This document shows, in pieces, positions 9,333-16,893 of a DNA stretch of 64,000 bases. Where the stretch lies: assembly GCA_044234625.1 (NCBI GenBank), contig JBIIIP010000002.1:24793-88792 (forward strand), given 5' to 3'. The translations under genes and the position numbers were made by a program. The stretch is from CACORA01 sp044234625 (GTDB lineage: Bacteria > Planctomycetota > Planctomycetia > Pirellulales > UBA1268). The number at the start of each line of letters is the position of its first letter. The first letter of the stretch is position 1. The notes below the pieces were generated by a model, which worked only from the letters and a program-made list of their open reading frames with translations, had not been told where the DNA came from and did no database searches.

Positions 9333-9368
9333 CTCCGTTCCATCGGCGCAGCAGCCGATGGAACGGAG
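9333..9368. promoter_or_regulatory. Perfect 15-bp inverted repeat between divergent genes
   Basis: CTCCGTTCCATCGGC (9333-9347) and GCCGATGGAACGGAG (9354-9368) are exact reverse complements around the 6-base loop GCAGCA. The repeat is 9 bases upstream of the M28 peptidase start and about 27 bases upstream of the inferred transcription start of the TIGR03790 gene. In leftward RNA the outer end of the hairpin contains GGAG, the probable ribosome binding site. It could be an operator for both promoters or an RNA hairpin that limits translation of the peptidase operon. Confidence 0.7.
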
Positions 9369-9382
9369 TGTAGCGAATGCCC

Positions 9383-9388
9383 TACAAT
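9383..9388 (+). promoter_or_regulatory. Putative -10 hexamer TACAAT
   Basis: TACAAT lies 60 bases upstream of ATG 9449. The implied leader of about 54 bases begins with a small hairpin (ATCCAGC-CTT-GCTGGAT, 9387-9403). The -35 region would fall in the right arm of the inverted repeat, which supports repression by a protein bound there. No good -35 hexamer is seen. Confidence 0.4.
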
Positions 9389-9448
9389 CCAGCCTTGCTG
9401 GATGCATCCCGTCCGGCTCGAACTTCCGGCACCGGCCCAGGACGGCTC

Positions 9449-11191
9449 ATGCCCAGGTTTCCCCTGCCAGCCTCGCTTCGCACCGTTGCGACCCTCGTCG
9501 CCCTCCTGCCAGCAGCACTGCATGCAGGGGGAGGACCGGAAAACCTGTTGCTCGTGGTGAATTCGACGAGCCCCGACAGCTTGGCAGTGGCCAATGCCTA
9601 CGCCGCAACCCGCGGCGTGCCGCCGATCAACGTGCTCATGCTGCCCTGGGAGGGAAGCAGGGAAAGCACGACGATCTCGGAATTCCGTGAGCGGCTGCTC
9701 ATGCCGATCCTTCGGTCGATCGATGCCCGTGGCCTGGCCCCGCAGATCGACTGTATCGTCTATTCGTCCGACTTTCCGTGGCGGATCGACTTCATCGAGG
9801 AACTTCCGGCATTCCTCATCGGCAGGGATAAATTTCCCTCCGGCTCCCTGACGGGCATGACCATGCTCTACACCGCCACCCTGCAGCCATCCAGCGGCGG
9901 CATGCCGCCCTGGCTGGATGCGGGCAGCAACCGCTACGCGCAGCCCGTCGGCCCCGATGGCCTTCCACTGCCGACCCGTGGCTTCCGCGGATGGTATGGC
10001 TGGAGCCCGCGCGGCGACATCATGGAGTCGGGGGGCGTGCGGTATCTGCTCTCGGTGATGCTCGGCGTGACGGCGGGACGCGGCAACACGGTGGCCGAAG
10101 TCGTCGCCAGCCTGCGATCGGCCGCGGCGGCAGACGCCACCCGGCCGGAGGGGACGATCTATTTCATGACCAACAGCGACGTCCGCACCACGACCCGCAG
10201 CCGCAGCTTTCGCGCGGCTGTCGAGGCGCTGTGGGCGCTCGGCGTGAAGGCCGAGATCGTGCCCGGCAGCCTCCCGCAGAACAAAAGCGACGTGGCAGGG
10301 CTGATGGCCGGCATCCCCGACTTCAAGTGGTCGCAGAGCGGCAGCCGCATCGTGCCAGGAGCGATCTGCGAAAACCTCACCAGCTACAGCGCCGTCTTCA
10401 CGCCGTCGGCGGGCCAGACGCCGCTCTCGGCCTTCATCCGCGCAGGGGCCGCCGGATCGAGCGGCACGATCATCGAACCCTTCTCCATCCAGGCGAAGTT
10501 TCCACATCCCGTCATTCATGTGCACTACGCCCGCGGGGCGTCGCTCGCCGAGGCGTTCTACCAATCGGTGACCTCGCCCTATCAGTTGCTCGTGGTGGGT
10601 GACCCGCTGTGCCAGCCGTGGGCGCGCATTCCGACCGTCGAGGTGGTGATGGCCAGGGATTCCACGCCGATCAAGCCCTTGGCCCCGCTTTCCGGCACGG
10701 TGGAACTCGAACCCCGTGCCACGCTGCCGGGCGACGGCATCGCCGACCGCTTCGAACTCTTCGTGGACGGCCTGCGAATCTCCTCGTGTAGCCTCGGTGA
10801 GCGGTTCACGCTCGACACGGCCGAATTCGCCGATGGCCATCACGAGCTCCGGGTGGTGGCGATCGACGCCTCGCCGGTGGAGACCCAGGGCCGCTGGGTG
10901 CAGCAGGTGCTGTTCACCAACCGCGGCCGCAGCATCACGCTCGAGGCCGCGCCGCGGCGGGTGAAGGTCGACGGCACGGTGCGGTTGCGCGTGATGGGAC
11001 CGGAGATTGAGGGCGCCGTCGTTTTCACGATGGGCCGCGTCATCGGCCGCACGGCAGGCAGTGAATCATCGATCGACGTTCCCGCCGAGACTCTCGGCCG
11101 CGGGCCGGTCACGATCCGCGCCACAGGCCGCACGGCCGCGGGCCGGGAGAGCAGCGTCAACGCCGTGCCGGTGACGATCGAAGTGGAGTGA
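9449..11191 (+). CDS. Secreted TIGR03790-family protein
   Basis: A 580-residue protein with a signal peptide (about residues 1-27). It is followed by NLLLVVNSTSPDSLAVANAY and GVPPINVLMLPW, the pattern I associate with TIGR03790. That uncharacterised family is reported to occur only in species that carry exosortase. The C-terminal third (VELEPRATLPGDGIADRFEL onward) looks like one or two Ig-like beta domains. No protease triad is obvious. ATG 9449 is chosen because the hydrophobic signal starts there, and upstream in-frame residues look random. It is alone on its strand, diverging from the M28 operon. The repeat copy at 11214 lies just past its stop. Confidence 0.7.
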   Translation: MPRFPLPASLRTVATLVALLPAALHAGGGPENLLLVVNSTSPDSLAVANAYAATRGVPPINVLMLPWEGSRESTTISEFRERLLMPILRSIDARGLAPQIDCIVYSSDFPWRIDFIEELPAFLIGRDKFPSGSLTGMTMLYTATLQPSSGGMPPWLDAGSNRYAQPVGPDGLPLPTRGFRGWYGWSPRGDIMESGGVRYLLSVMLGVTAGRGNTVAEVVASLRSAAAADATRPEGTIYFMTNSDVRTTTRSRSFRAAVEALWALGVKAEIVPGSLPQNKSDVAGLMAGIPDFKWSQSGSRIVPGAICENLTSYSAVFTPSAGQTPLSAFIRAGAAGSSGTIIEPFSIQAKFPHPVIHVHYARGASLAEAFYQSVTSPYQLLVVGDPLCQPWARIPTVEVVMARDSTPIKPLAPLSGTVELEPRATLPGDGIADRFELFVDGLRISSCSLGERFTLDTAEFADGHHELRVVAIDASPVETQGRWVQQVLFTNRGRSITLEAAPRRVKVDGTVRLRVMGPEIEGAVVFTMGRVIGRTAGSESSIDVPAETLGRGPVTIRATGRTAAGRESSVNAVPVTIEVE

Positions 11192-11213
11192 AGCGGGCAG
11201 GCAACCGTCGCCC

Positions 11214-11412
11214 CTCACACGGCTCCCACTTGAACCTCGCGAGTTTCGCTGGTCGGGAACGCCCAGCCCCGTCGCCGGACGTTCGCGGATGCCTTCGTGG
11301 CATCCGCTCACTGCGTGTCCGCTGCGCTTCGGCATCCTCCTTACGCTTGCTCCCACAGCCCGGCTCTCAGGGCATGGGCATCCCCTCCCCCGGTCTGGTT
11401 CGCGGGGAAGCG
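11214..11412 (+). repeat. Dispersed 199-bp repeat, copy A
   Basis: This segment matches 24399-24597 in reverse complement over 199 bases with about 14 mismatches and no gaps by my hand alignment (about 93% identity). It contains a perfect hairpin GCGGATGCC-TTCGT-GGCATCCGC (11284-11306). It fills the gap between two convergent genes. It has no transposase and no convincing reading frame. It could be a non-autonomous mobile element, a REP/BIME-like element or a structured RNA. Confidence 0.85.
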
Positions 11413-11430
11413 TTTCGCGCGAGGCTCAAG

Positions 11431-11446
11431 TGTGATCCGTATCACA
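11431..11446. terminator. Short palindrome at the phosphatase stop codon
   Basis: TGTGAT-CCGT-ATCACA is a perfect 6-bp palindrome that spans the TGA stop of the leftward phosphatase gene, between two convergent genes. It matches the CRP consensus spacing by eye, but its place at a 3' end fits a weak hairpin better than an operator. No U-tract follows. Confidence 0.3.
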
Positions 11447-12110
11447 CGAAGCAGGCGTCATGGCCGGTCTCACGCAGATGGCCGGTGTCGTTGAACGACA
11501 CGAGCCGCGGCCCGGGCCACGTGACGTGGGTCACGGAACAGTTAGCCAGCGCCGGCAATTTCGTGAACGGCCGCTCGGCGGCGGCGGCCAGCATCGGGTG
11601 CGACCGCCCCACGAGGCTGCCCAGCGCCGCGGTGAGAATTCCCCCGTGGGCCACGACGACCATTCCGCGCACGGGCCGGGCAGCCAGCGACTCCAGCGCC
11701 CTGCGGCCACGGTCGGCCAATTCGGCACGCGATTCACCGCCAGGGATGCGGTAGTCGACATCGCCGCTCCGCCACCGGGCTACCTCCTCCGGAAAACGCG
11801 CCTCGAGGTCGGCCCACAGGTGCCCCTGGAAGATTCCCGCATGCAGCTCGCGCAGTTCCGCGTCGATCCGCAGCGGCAGATCGAGCACCGCGGCGATCCG
11901 GGCGGCGGTTTCCCGTGCCCGTCGCAGGGGGCTCGACCAGATCTCGTCGATCGTCTCCCGGGCGGCGAGCCCGCGGATCCAGTCGGCCACGCCTTCCGCC
12001 TGCCGCACGCCGAGCGTGGAAAGCTCGACATCCTCCTGGCCCTGCACGCGGCCTTCCCGGTTGGAGACGCTTTCGCCGTGGCGGATCAGATACTGCTGCA
12101 TGGGGAGCAT
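11442..12110 (-). CDS. Histidine phosphatase (phosphoglycerate-mutase-like) family protein
   Basis: A protein of about 222 residues. The catalytic LIRHGESVSNREGRVQG motif lies at the N-terminus, and the second histidine is in VVVAHGGILTAAL. SSPLRRARETAARIA carries the phosphate-binding arginine. These residues are what the branch-1 histidine phosphatases need. The substrate is unknown; candidates include alpha-ribazole phosphate, phosphoglycerate and sugar phosphates. ATG 12110 or ATG 12101 could be the start (MLPMQQYLIRHG). The longer in-frame extension to 12248 has no family support. It is convergent with the TIGR03790 gene and lies just left of the low-GC ATP-grasp island. Confidence 0.82.
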   Translation of the reverse strand: MLPMQQYLIRHGESVSNREGRVQGQEDVELSTLGVRQAEGVADWIRGLAARETIDEIWSSPLRRARETAARIAAVLDLPLRIDAELRELHAGIFQGHLWADLEARFPEEVARWRSGDVDYRIPGGESRAELADRGRRALESLAARPVRGMVVVAHGGILTAALGSLVGRSHPMLAAAAERPFTKLPALANCSVTHVTWPGPRLVSFNDTGHLRETGHDACFV

Positions 12111-12116
12111 GCTACC

Positions 12117-12150
12117 GCGCCACGGAGGCGGACAATCCCTCAGCGATATG
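12117..12150 (+). repeat. Imperfect direct repeat, left border of the ATP-grasp island
   Basis: This 34-base stretch matches 14330-14363 in the same orientation at 27 of 34 positions, with the core CGGACAATCCCTCNGCGA nearly identical (12129-12146 and 14342-14359). Together the two copies bracket the lower-GC genes at 12255-14179. A past insertion or duplication could leave such borders. Confidence 0.5.
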
Positions 12151-12254
12151 TCCCAGGAAAGCGGCGGCAGGATCGTGGCAGATGGCTGCGCCCCATGGGT
12201 GGTGCACGGCCATTCCCTTCCGTTATCCACTCCCGGCCGCAGCGCCACAGCACA

Positions 12255-12881
12255 TCATTCCGACGCCCGCTCTGCGCCTACGCAGGCAGACGTCCATGTC
12301 GCAACTTCATCGATGGCAGCGTTATTTTCAGCATATGCCTGCTGAATGTTCCGCCGACGCTCTTCGAACGAAAAAGACGAACCGGTCTTCGGATTGATCT
12401 CCCAGGCCGGATGCGAGAACTTTTCCGCGCGCCTGGGTTCTTCGTGCGAAACGACGTCGGCAAGTCGATCGAGAAGCAGGCTCCTCGAGGCTCCCACCTC
12501 ATCAAAATCAATAATGAGAAGGTCTTCGAGGCGGCTGGCCATTTTGCTCAACACGGCCCACTTTAACCCTGCCGCCCACCGAGGCATGGAAAAATCCAGT
12601 CGCTCGATTGGAAACTCACTGCGTTTGGCAAACGTCGGAGGTTCTCCCTGATTGAAAAATATGTTGCGTTCGGCTGCTGCAGAGGAAAGAGCATGGTTGA
12701 TAAAGTTTTTGGCCACTGTGGTCACAAAAGTGATTTTCGAAGCCGGGCTGCTCTCGGATAGAGTGTGGGCCAAGATGATCGAGAGGGAGGTGTGCTTGAT
12801 GACCACACCCCGACGAAACCGTGCCCAGCGGTTCACGAGCGCATTCGCGAGATCACCGCGAAGCACCCCAGGCGTTATCAC
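12255..12881 (-). CDS. Unknown protein, possibly a truncated sulfotransferase-like enzyme
   Basis: A 208-residue frame starts at GTG 12881, which overlaps the stop of the ATP-grasp gene (GTGA). An N-terminal hydrophobic strand-like part (GVVIKHTSLSIILAHTLSES) precedes RLEDLLIIDFDEVGASRSLL and a C-terminal RRRNIQQAYAENNAAIDEV helix. The order resembles the C-terminal half of sulfotransferases (RdP helix, then the YEdL-like strand, then a terminal helix). The N-terminal phosphosulfate-binding loop is absent, so this is tentative. Base composition is clearly lower in GC than the surroundings, consistent with recent arrival. If a complete enzyme, it would act with the coupled ATP-grasp ligase. 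Confidence 0.55.
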   Translation of the reverse strand: MITPGVLRGDLANALVNRWARFRRGVVIKHTSLSIILAHTLSESSPASKITFVTTVAKNFINHALSSAAAERNIFFNQGEPPTFAKRSEFPIERLDFSMPRWAAGLKWAVLSKMASRLEDLLIIDFDEVGASRSLLLDRLADVVSHEEPRRAEKFSHPAWEINPKTGSSFSFEERRRNIQQAYAENNAAIDEVATWTSACVGAERASE

Positions 12882-14179
12882 GCAGGCGTCGTATCGACAT
12901 ACGCTGCGGCGAGGGCGGGGGTTGGGCGGATGGCTTTGGCCGCGACGGCGGCCACCGCCGGCGTCTCCCCGGCCGCCGACCGCAACACATTGTTGCCCGA
13001 GACCCGCGCCTGGGTGACGCGCACGCCGAGGGCTGCGGAACACTCGGCCACCCATCCGACGTAACGATTCACGTCGTTCACGCCGTACGCAGCGAGATGA
13101 TCTTCGACGCTGTCGTGCGGAGGCCCCGGAGGGATCCCTGCCTGTGCGGCATTGTGCCGAAAGACAGCCCCCACGCAATTGATCGGCACTCCGCGAGTCG
13201 GAAACGAGCACGCCGTGATGTCGCTATGGGAGTTGACTTCACAGACGGCGTGCGGCTGGCTTGCGAGCGGCTGCCGATGATCCTGCAGGAGCAGGTCAAC
13301 GCCATAGTGCCCCAGCCCACCCACCGCTTCCGCAACATCGACGGCGAACGTCGTGATCGACGTGTCAGTCTCCGTCACTCGCTCATGATACTCGCCGCCC
13401 AGGGAGACGTTCGCAGCTTCATTGAGCAGCACGACCGTCCCCTGGCGTGGAATGCTCTCCCATGACAAACCCTGCTGGTGGATGGTGGTCGCGATGATGG
13501 GGTTCTCCGCCTGGAGCAGCGCGAAACGATATCGCGGATGGGTCAGCCGCTTGGCATTCTTCTGCTCGATCAACTGGCGGATGGTAGACGCCCCATTCCC
13601 CACGGCCCGAGCGGAGACCCTTTCGACAACCGAGAGCACCTGCCCGTTGCACACCAGCACGCGGTAGTCACGGCCGGGAACGTATTCTTCGACGCGAAAA
13701 GACTCGCCCTTGCGCAACTGCGCATGCGCTTTTCGCAGGTCTTCGGCGGTCTCCAGCCCAACGCTCACCGCGCGACCGCTGCCTCCCTCGAGCGGCTTGA
13801 GAACTCCCTTGCCCTGCAGCCGCCCCAGAAATTCATTCGCTGCGGCGATGTCGGAATACTGGAACGAGGCACCAAAGGGAATGCGGATGCCTGCCTGCTG
13901 CAGCACGAGGCTCGTCAAATGCTTGTTGCTGCAGACAGCCGACGCCCACCGCGAAGTGAAATTCGAGCCGGTCATGAAGAATCCCAGCCTGGTCTTTGCG
14001 GAGAGTGAAGCGGCGGAAAAGAAGAGCGGCGAGAACCGGCTCGTCCTCATTCGCGCGCGGATCGCTTCGCTTTGCAGCAACATGCTGCCAAACGGCCGTG
14101 CCTCGAAGTAATCCGCTTCAGGCCACGAGTAGTGATTGTCTCCGTTTGGCTGCCGTGTCACACGGTGGGGGTAATTCAT
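12878..14179 (-). CDS. ATP-grasp ligase, RimK / cyanophycin-synthetase-like
   Basis: A 433-residue protein with an ATP-grasp core. Visible motifs are SNKHLTSLVLQQAGIRIPFG, the nucleotide-binding GVLKPLEGGSGRAVSVG, FRVEEYVPGRDYRVLVCNGQ, QLIEQKNAKR and the metal-site CEVNSHSDIT. These resemble glutathione-synthetase/RimK and the ATP-grasp half of cyanophycin synthetase, enzymes that join an amino acid to a carboxylate through an acyl phosphate. A C-terminal extension of about 80 residues (NRYVGWVAECSAALGVRVTQ onward) is Ala-rich, and I do not recognise it. It is coupled to the downstream unknown gene. GC content is lower than in neighbours and direct repeats flank the pair, so transfer is likely. 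Confidence 0.75.
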   Translation of the reverse strand: MNYPHRVTRQPNGDNHYSWPEADYFEARPFGSMLLQSEAIRARMRTSRFSPLFFSAASLSAKTRLGFFMTGSNFTSRWASAVCSNKHLTSLVLQQAGIRIPFGASFQYSDIAAANEFLGRLQGKGVLKPLEGGSGRAVSVGLETAEDLRKAHAQLRKGESFRVEEYVPGRDYRVLVCNGQVLSVVERVSARAVGNGASTIRQLIEQKNAKRLTHPRYRFALLQAENPIIATTIHQQGLSWESIPRQGTVVLLNEAANVSLGGEYHERVTETDTSITTFAVDVAEAVGGLGHYGVDLLLQDHRQPLASQPHAVCEVNSHSDITACSFPTRGVPINCVGAVFRHNAAQAGIPPGPPHDSVEDHLAAYGVNDVNRYVGWVAECSAALGVRVTQARVSGNNVLRSAAGETPAVAAVAAKAIRPTPALAAAYVDTTPA

Positions 14180-14329
14180 GCGGGAGTTGCTCTCGCCCGA
14201 ATACTTTTCAACGGCTTGACGACACGGCTCGCGGTGGCGCCACCGACCTGATGGTGTTCACACCGGGGCTGACCGCCGACGAATGGCTCCGGCTCTCCTT
14301 GCTCAGATCGGACTATCCTACTCGCTTCC

Positions 14330-14363
14330 GCGTCGCGGAACCGGACAATCCCTCGGCGACCTG
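14330..14363 (+). repeat. Imperfect direct repeat, right border of the ATP-grasp island
   Basis: Second copy of the 34-base repeat at 12117-12150, in the same orientation, 27 of 34 positions identical. It lies 150 bases upstream of the ATP-grasp start codon. Confidence 0.5.
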
Positions 14364-14442
14364 CGCCGACGCCACGCAAGCGCCACCACAGGGGGAAGGA
14401 GGGCGATTGACGCCCCGACTCTATTCGCCCCGCAAGCACGGG

Positions 14443-14512
14443 CGCGCGGCTCACGAGCCGCTCATCAGCCGAAAAATGATTGCGGAAGAGCCATTGACCG
14501 GGCTGCCCTTCG
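14443..14512 (+). repeat. 70-bp element shared with 19142-19211
   Basis: The block GGCTCAC..GCTCATCAGCCG..AAATG.TTG.GGA..GGCCAT, followed by CCCTTCG, recurs at 19142-19211 with about 77% identity by hand alignment. Both copies lie a short way upstream of a rightward transcription unit. It may be a degraded intergenic repeat or a shared regulatory leader. Confidence 0.45.
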
Positions 14513-14664
14513 CTGCGTCGCCGTGGTGGGCATGCGTGCACTCTGCTCCGATGGTGGTATGATATGGCGGATTGCTGCAGCCACGTTCGGGAACCGGGCC
14601 CGCGAATTTTCCGTCTGATACGATCCCGTTCCGTGCTTCTGCGTGATTGCTCCGGGGCCCCGCC

Positions 14665-15087
14665 ATGACCGCCGCGCTCGTCGCCAACGACCGCATCGCC
14701 GCGGAGGATTTTGCCGGGGAGGTCGTCCTCATCGACATCGAGAAGGGGATTTACTTCAGCATCCAGGGGCTGGCCGTCGACCTGTGGCGGTCGTTCACCG
14801 AGCCGAGACAGCCGGATGCCGTGCTCGACCAGTTCGTGGCCCACGGCGCGGATCGTGCCGTGCTCGCAGGCGCGCTCGACGAGTTGCTGCGAAACGAGCT
14901 CCTGTGCGAGACCAGCGCACTTCCCGTCACCGGACCGGTGTGCTCCATGCCGGCTGCGGGCTTCGCCGCGCCGGTCGTCGCGGTGTTCTCCGACCTCGCC
15001 GAATTGATCGCGATCGATCCGGTGCACGAAGTCGACGCCTCGGCCGGCTGGCCCCTGCGGCAGGCTAACTTCCCAGATGTCTCGTGA
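14665..15087 (+). CDS. PqqD-like peptide-binding (RRE-type) protein
   Basis: A 140-residue protein whose first 90 residues follow the PqqD pattern: GEVVLIDIEKGIYFSIQGLA, an LWRSF helix, then a helical region ending LDELLRNELLCE. PqqD domains bind leader peptides in RiPP biosynthesis and occur with HPr-kinase-like proteins in several undefined systems. A C-terminal tail with FSDLAELIAIDPVHEVD and SAGWP is not part of the minimal fold, but I recall it from planctomycete and cyanobacterial members. ATG 14665 is preferred over TTG 14647 for fit to the fold. Its last 11 bases overlap the kinase-like gene. No precursor peptide is visible next to it. Confidence 0.8.
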   Translation: MTAALVANDRIAAEDFAGEVVLIDIEKGIYFSIQGLAVDLWRSFTEPRQPDAVLDQFVAHGADRAVLAGALDELLRNELLCETSALPVTGPVCSMPAAGFAAPVVAVFSDLAELIAIDPVHEVDASAGWPLRQANFPDVS

Positions 15088-16153
15088 TGCTGCCATAGCC
15101 CGCCCCGATGCCGAGGCGGTGCACGCCAAGTCGACCAACTCCATCCTCGCCCTGCTCGACGAGGGTGAGCGGATCGCGACTCGAGCCCAGGTCTTCGGTC
15201 GTTCGTTCCTCGTCGGCGGCAGCGCGGGCAGCATCATCTCCAACGACGGGCCGCTCGCGGCGCGGCTGACCCGCTGCCTCGTGCCCGCAGAGGGAGGGCG
15301 TACGCCCGCGTTCAAGATTGCGCTCGTGAGCGGCTGCGCCACACCAGGCATCGCTCCGCCGCCGTGGAACCTGCCACACACGAGCCCGCGGCATCTCGAG
15401 CGTCTCCACCTCGACGATGCGCGAGGCCTGCGGGCGTTCTACGATCACGACCGTCGGTTCTGGTCGATCGGCGACGTGGCCAGTCAGCGCGGGCTCTTCT
15501 GGATCGCAGATGCGGCCGATGCGCCCGTGTGGGAGGAGGCGGCCCCCTTCAAGACGATCCTCAACTGGCTCTTTGCCACGTCATCTGCGACGTTTCTCCA
15601 CGGGGGCGTCGTCGCGCACGCGGGCCGCGGGGTGCTGCTCGCCGGACCGGGCGGCTCAGGGAAGTCGACCACGGTGATGGCGGCCGTCGCCGCGGGCCTC
15701 GGCACCTGCGGCGACGATCTCGTCGTCGTCGACGAGGCCGGGGGGTTCACCGCACACGCTGCGTACGACGCGGTGAAGTTCTTCCCAGCGGCGGGCAATC
15801 ACGTGCCGCGGCTCTTCGCCCACGGCCCGGTTCGACCCTGCGGTGACAAACTGCTCGTGCGGTATTCCGACGTCGCGCCGGAACGCTTCCTTCGCCAGAC
15901 GCCGCTCGCGGCCCTCGCGCAGTGCGTGCTCCTCGGAGATGCGACCACGACGATCACACCGCTCGACCCGGGCGCGATGCTGCGGGCTGTCGGCCCGCCA
16001 ACGGCTTTTCTGCTCCGCGGTGCGGAGCGTGACACGCTTCGCAAGGCGTCGGCCGCGGTGCGAGGGCTGCCCACCTTCAGGCTCGCGCTCGGTAGCAATC
16101 CGGCGGAGGCTGCGGAAGCAATCGGCCGCTGGCTCGAGGCGGGCCCCTCATGA
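15077..16153 (+). CDS. HPr-kinase-related P-loop protein
   Basis: A 358-residue protein. The C-terminal half has a HprK-type nucleotide fold: LHGGVVAH (174-181), the Walker A loop GPGGSGKST (190-198) and the acidic CGDDLVVVD (211-219). The N-terminal 150 residues are family-specific and aromatic-rich (RFWSIGDVASQRGLFWIADA). HPr kinases phosphorylate serine on a protein. Relatives in lasso-peptide and PqqD-linked systems phosphorylate peptides, or have unknown targets. The canonical HprK signature and a partner HPr are not seen, so sugar uptake control is unlikely. It overlaps the PqqD-like gene by 11 bases and the next gene by ATGA. Confidence 0.8.
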   Translation: MSRDAAIARPDAEAVHAKSTNSILALLDEGERIATRAQVFGRSFLVGGSAGSIISNDGPLAARLTRCLVPAEGGRTPAFKIALVSGCATPGIAPPPWNLPHTSPRHLERLHLDDARGLRAFYDHDRRFWSIGDVASQRGLFWIADAADAPVWEEAAPFKTILNWLFATSSATFLHGGVVAHAGRGVLLAGPGGSGKSTTVMAAVAAGLGTCGDDLVVVDEAGGFTAHAAYDAVKFFPAAGNHVPRLFAHGPVRPCGDKLLVRYSDVAPERFLRQTPLAALAQCVLLGDATTTITPLDPGAMLRAVGPPTAFLLRGAERDTLRKASAAVRGLPTFRLALGSNPAEAAEAIGRWLEAGPS

Positions 16154-16893
16154 GAGGTGCCGTCTCGGTGATCATGCCGTGTCGCAATGCAGGCCGCTAC
16201 GTCGATGCCGCCCTTCACTCGGTGTGGCGGCAGGATGTGCCGGTGCACGAGGTGGTGATCGCCGACTGTGGATCGGAGGACGACTCGGCGGTCGTGGCCC
16301 GCCGACATGCGGCCGCGGGCCGGCCGATCCGGCTCGTCGAGGCCGGACCCCTTACGCCGGCTGCCGCCCGGAACGCCGCGCTTGCGGCTGCGACCGGAGA
16401 TACGATCGCGTTTCTCGATGCCGACGATCTCTGGCCGCCAGGCAAGCTCTCGCGCCAGCTCGGCCGCCTGGGCAACGCTCCGCGCGTGGAGATGGTGAGC
16501 GGCTATGTCCGCTACTTTGAGACAGCCGCCGCGTCGGGCCTCGAACCCGCCGCCGACAGCCGGACCGAGACGATTTTTCACGTGCATCTGGGAACCTGCC
16601 TCTACCGCCGCCACGTCTTTGAGCGTGTGGGCGGAGCATTCGACGATGACTTCCTCTACGCGGAGGACGTCGACCTCCTGCTCCGCGTGCGCGAGGCTGG
16701 CATCCCGTTCACGATTCTCAGGAGCGTCGAGCTCTTCTATCGCCGGCACCCTGCATCGCTCATGGCGGCCGGGAATCCTCGAAAACAGTCCGACTTCCGG
16801 CTGGCGGCGCACAAGTCGATCGGCCGGCGGCGCGCGACCGGAACTCTCGCGACACCCCTGCGTGACTTCGCGCACTACGTGGAGCCTTCATGA
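16150..16893 (+). CDS. Family 2 glycosyltransferase (first of two)
   Basis: A 247-residue GT-A enzyme. VSVIMPCRNAGRYVDAALHS opens the nucleotide-binding fold. FLDADDLW carries the DXD-type metal site near residues 94-101. DDDFLYAEDVDLLLR contains the ED acceptor/base motif. No membrane segment is visible, so it is cytosolic. It transfers a sugar from a nucleotide sugar to an unknown acceptor. It overlaps both neighbours by ATGA and thus belongs firmly to the PqqD/HprK-like operon. The acceptor may be a peptide or a glycan bound by the PqqD-like protein, which is inference. Confidence 0.88.
   Translation: MRGAVSVIMPCRNAGRYVDAALHSVWRQDVPVHEVVIADCGSEDDSAVVARRHAAAGRPIRLVEAGPLTPAAARNAALAAATGDTIAFLDADDLWPPGKLSRQLGRLGNAPRVEMVSGYVRYFETAAASGLEPAADSRTETIFHVHLGTCLYRRHVFERVGGAFDDDFLYAEDVDLLLRVREAGIPFTILRSVELFYRRHPASLMAAGNPRKQSDFRLAAHKSIGRRRATGTLATPLRDFAHYVEPS

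Larger units (their letters stand above)
14180..14664. other. 485-bp gene-free stretch with repeat fragments
   Basis: No credible gene is visible between the ATP-grasp gene start and the PqqD-like gene. The stretch holds the right copy of the direct repeat (14330-14363) and a 70-base element shared with 19142-19211. It also holds a hairpin GCGGCTC-AC-GAGCCGC (14446-14461). A short peptide gene for the downstream operon was looked for, and no candidate with a ribosome binding site was found. Confidence 0.6.

Noticed and set aside
8453..10843. A 796-codon leftward frame across the divergent promoter
   Set aside because: It spans two well-supported genes and the inverted repeat between them; its product has no family features.
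11431..11446. A CRP-like site TGTGA-N6-TCACA
   Set aside because: It overlaps a stop codon between two convergent genes, with no promoter to regulate, so it is kept only as a possible weak hairpin.
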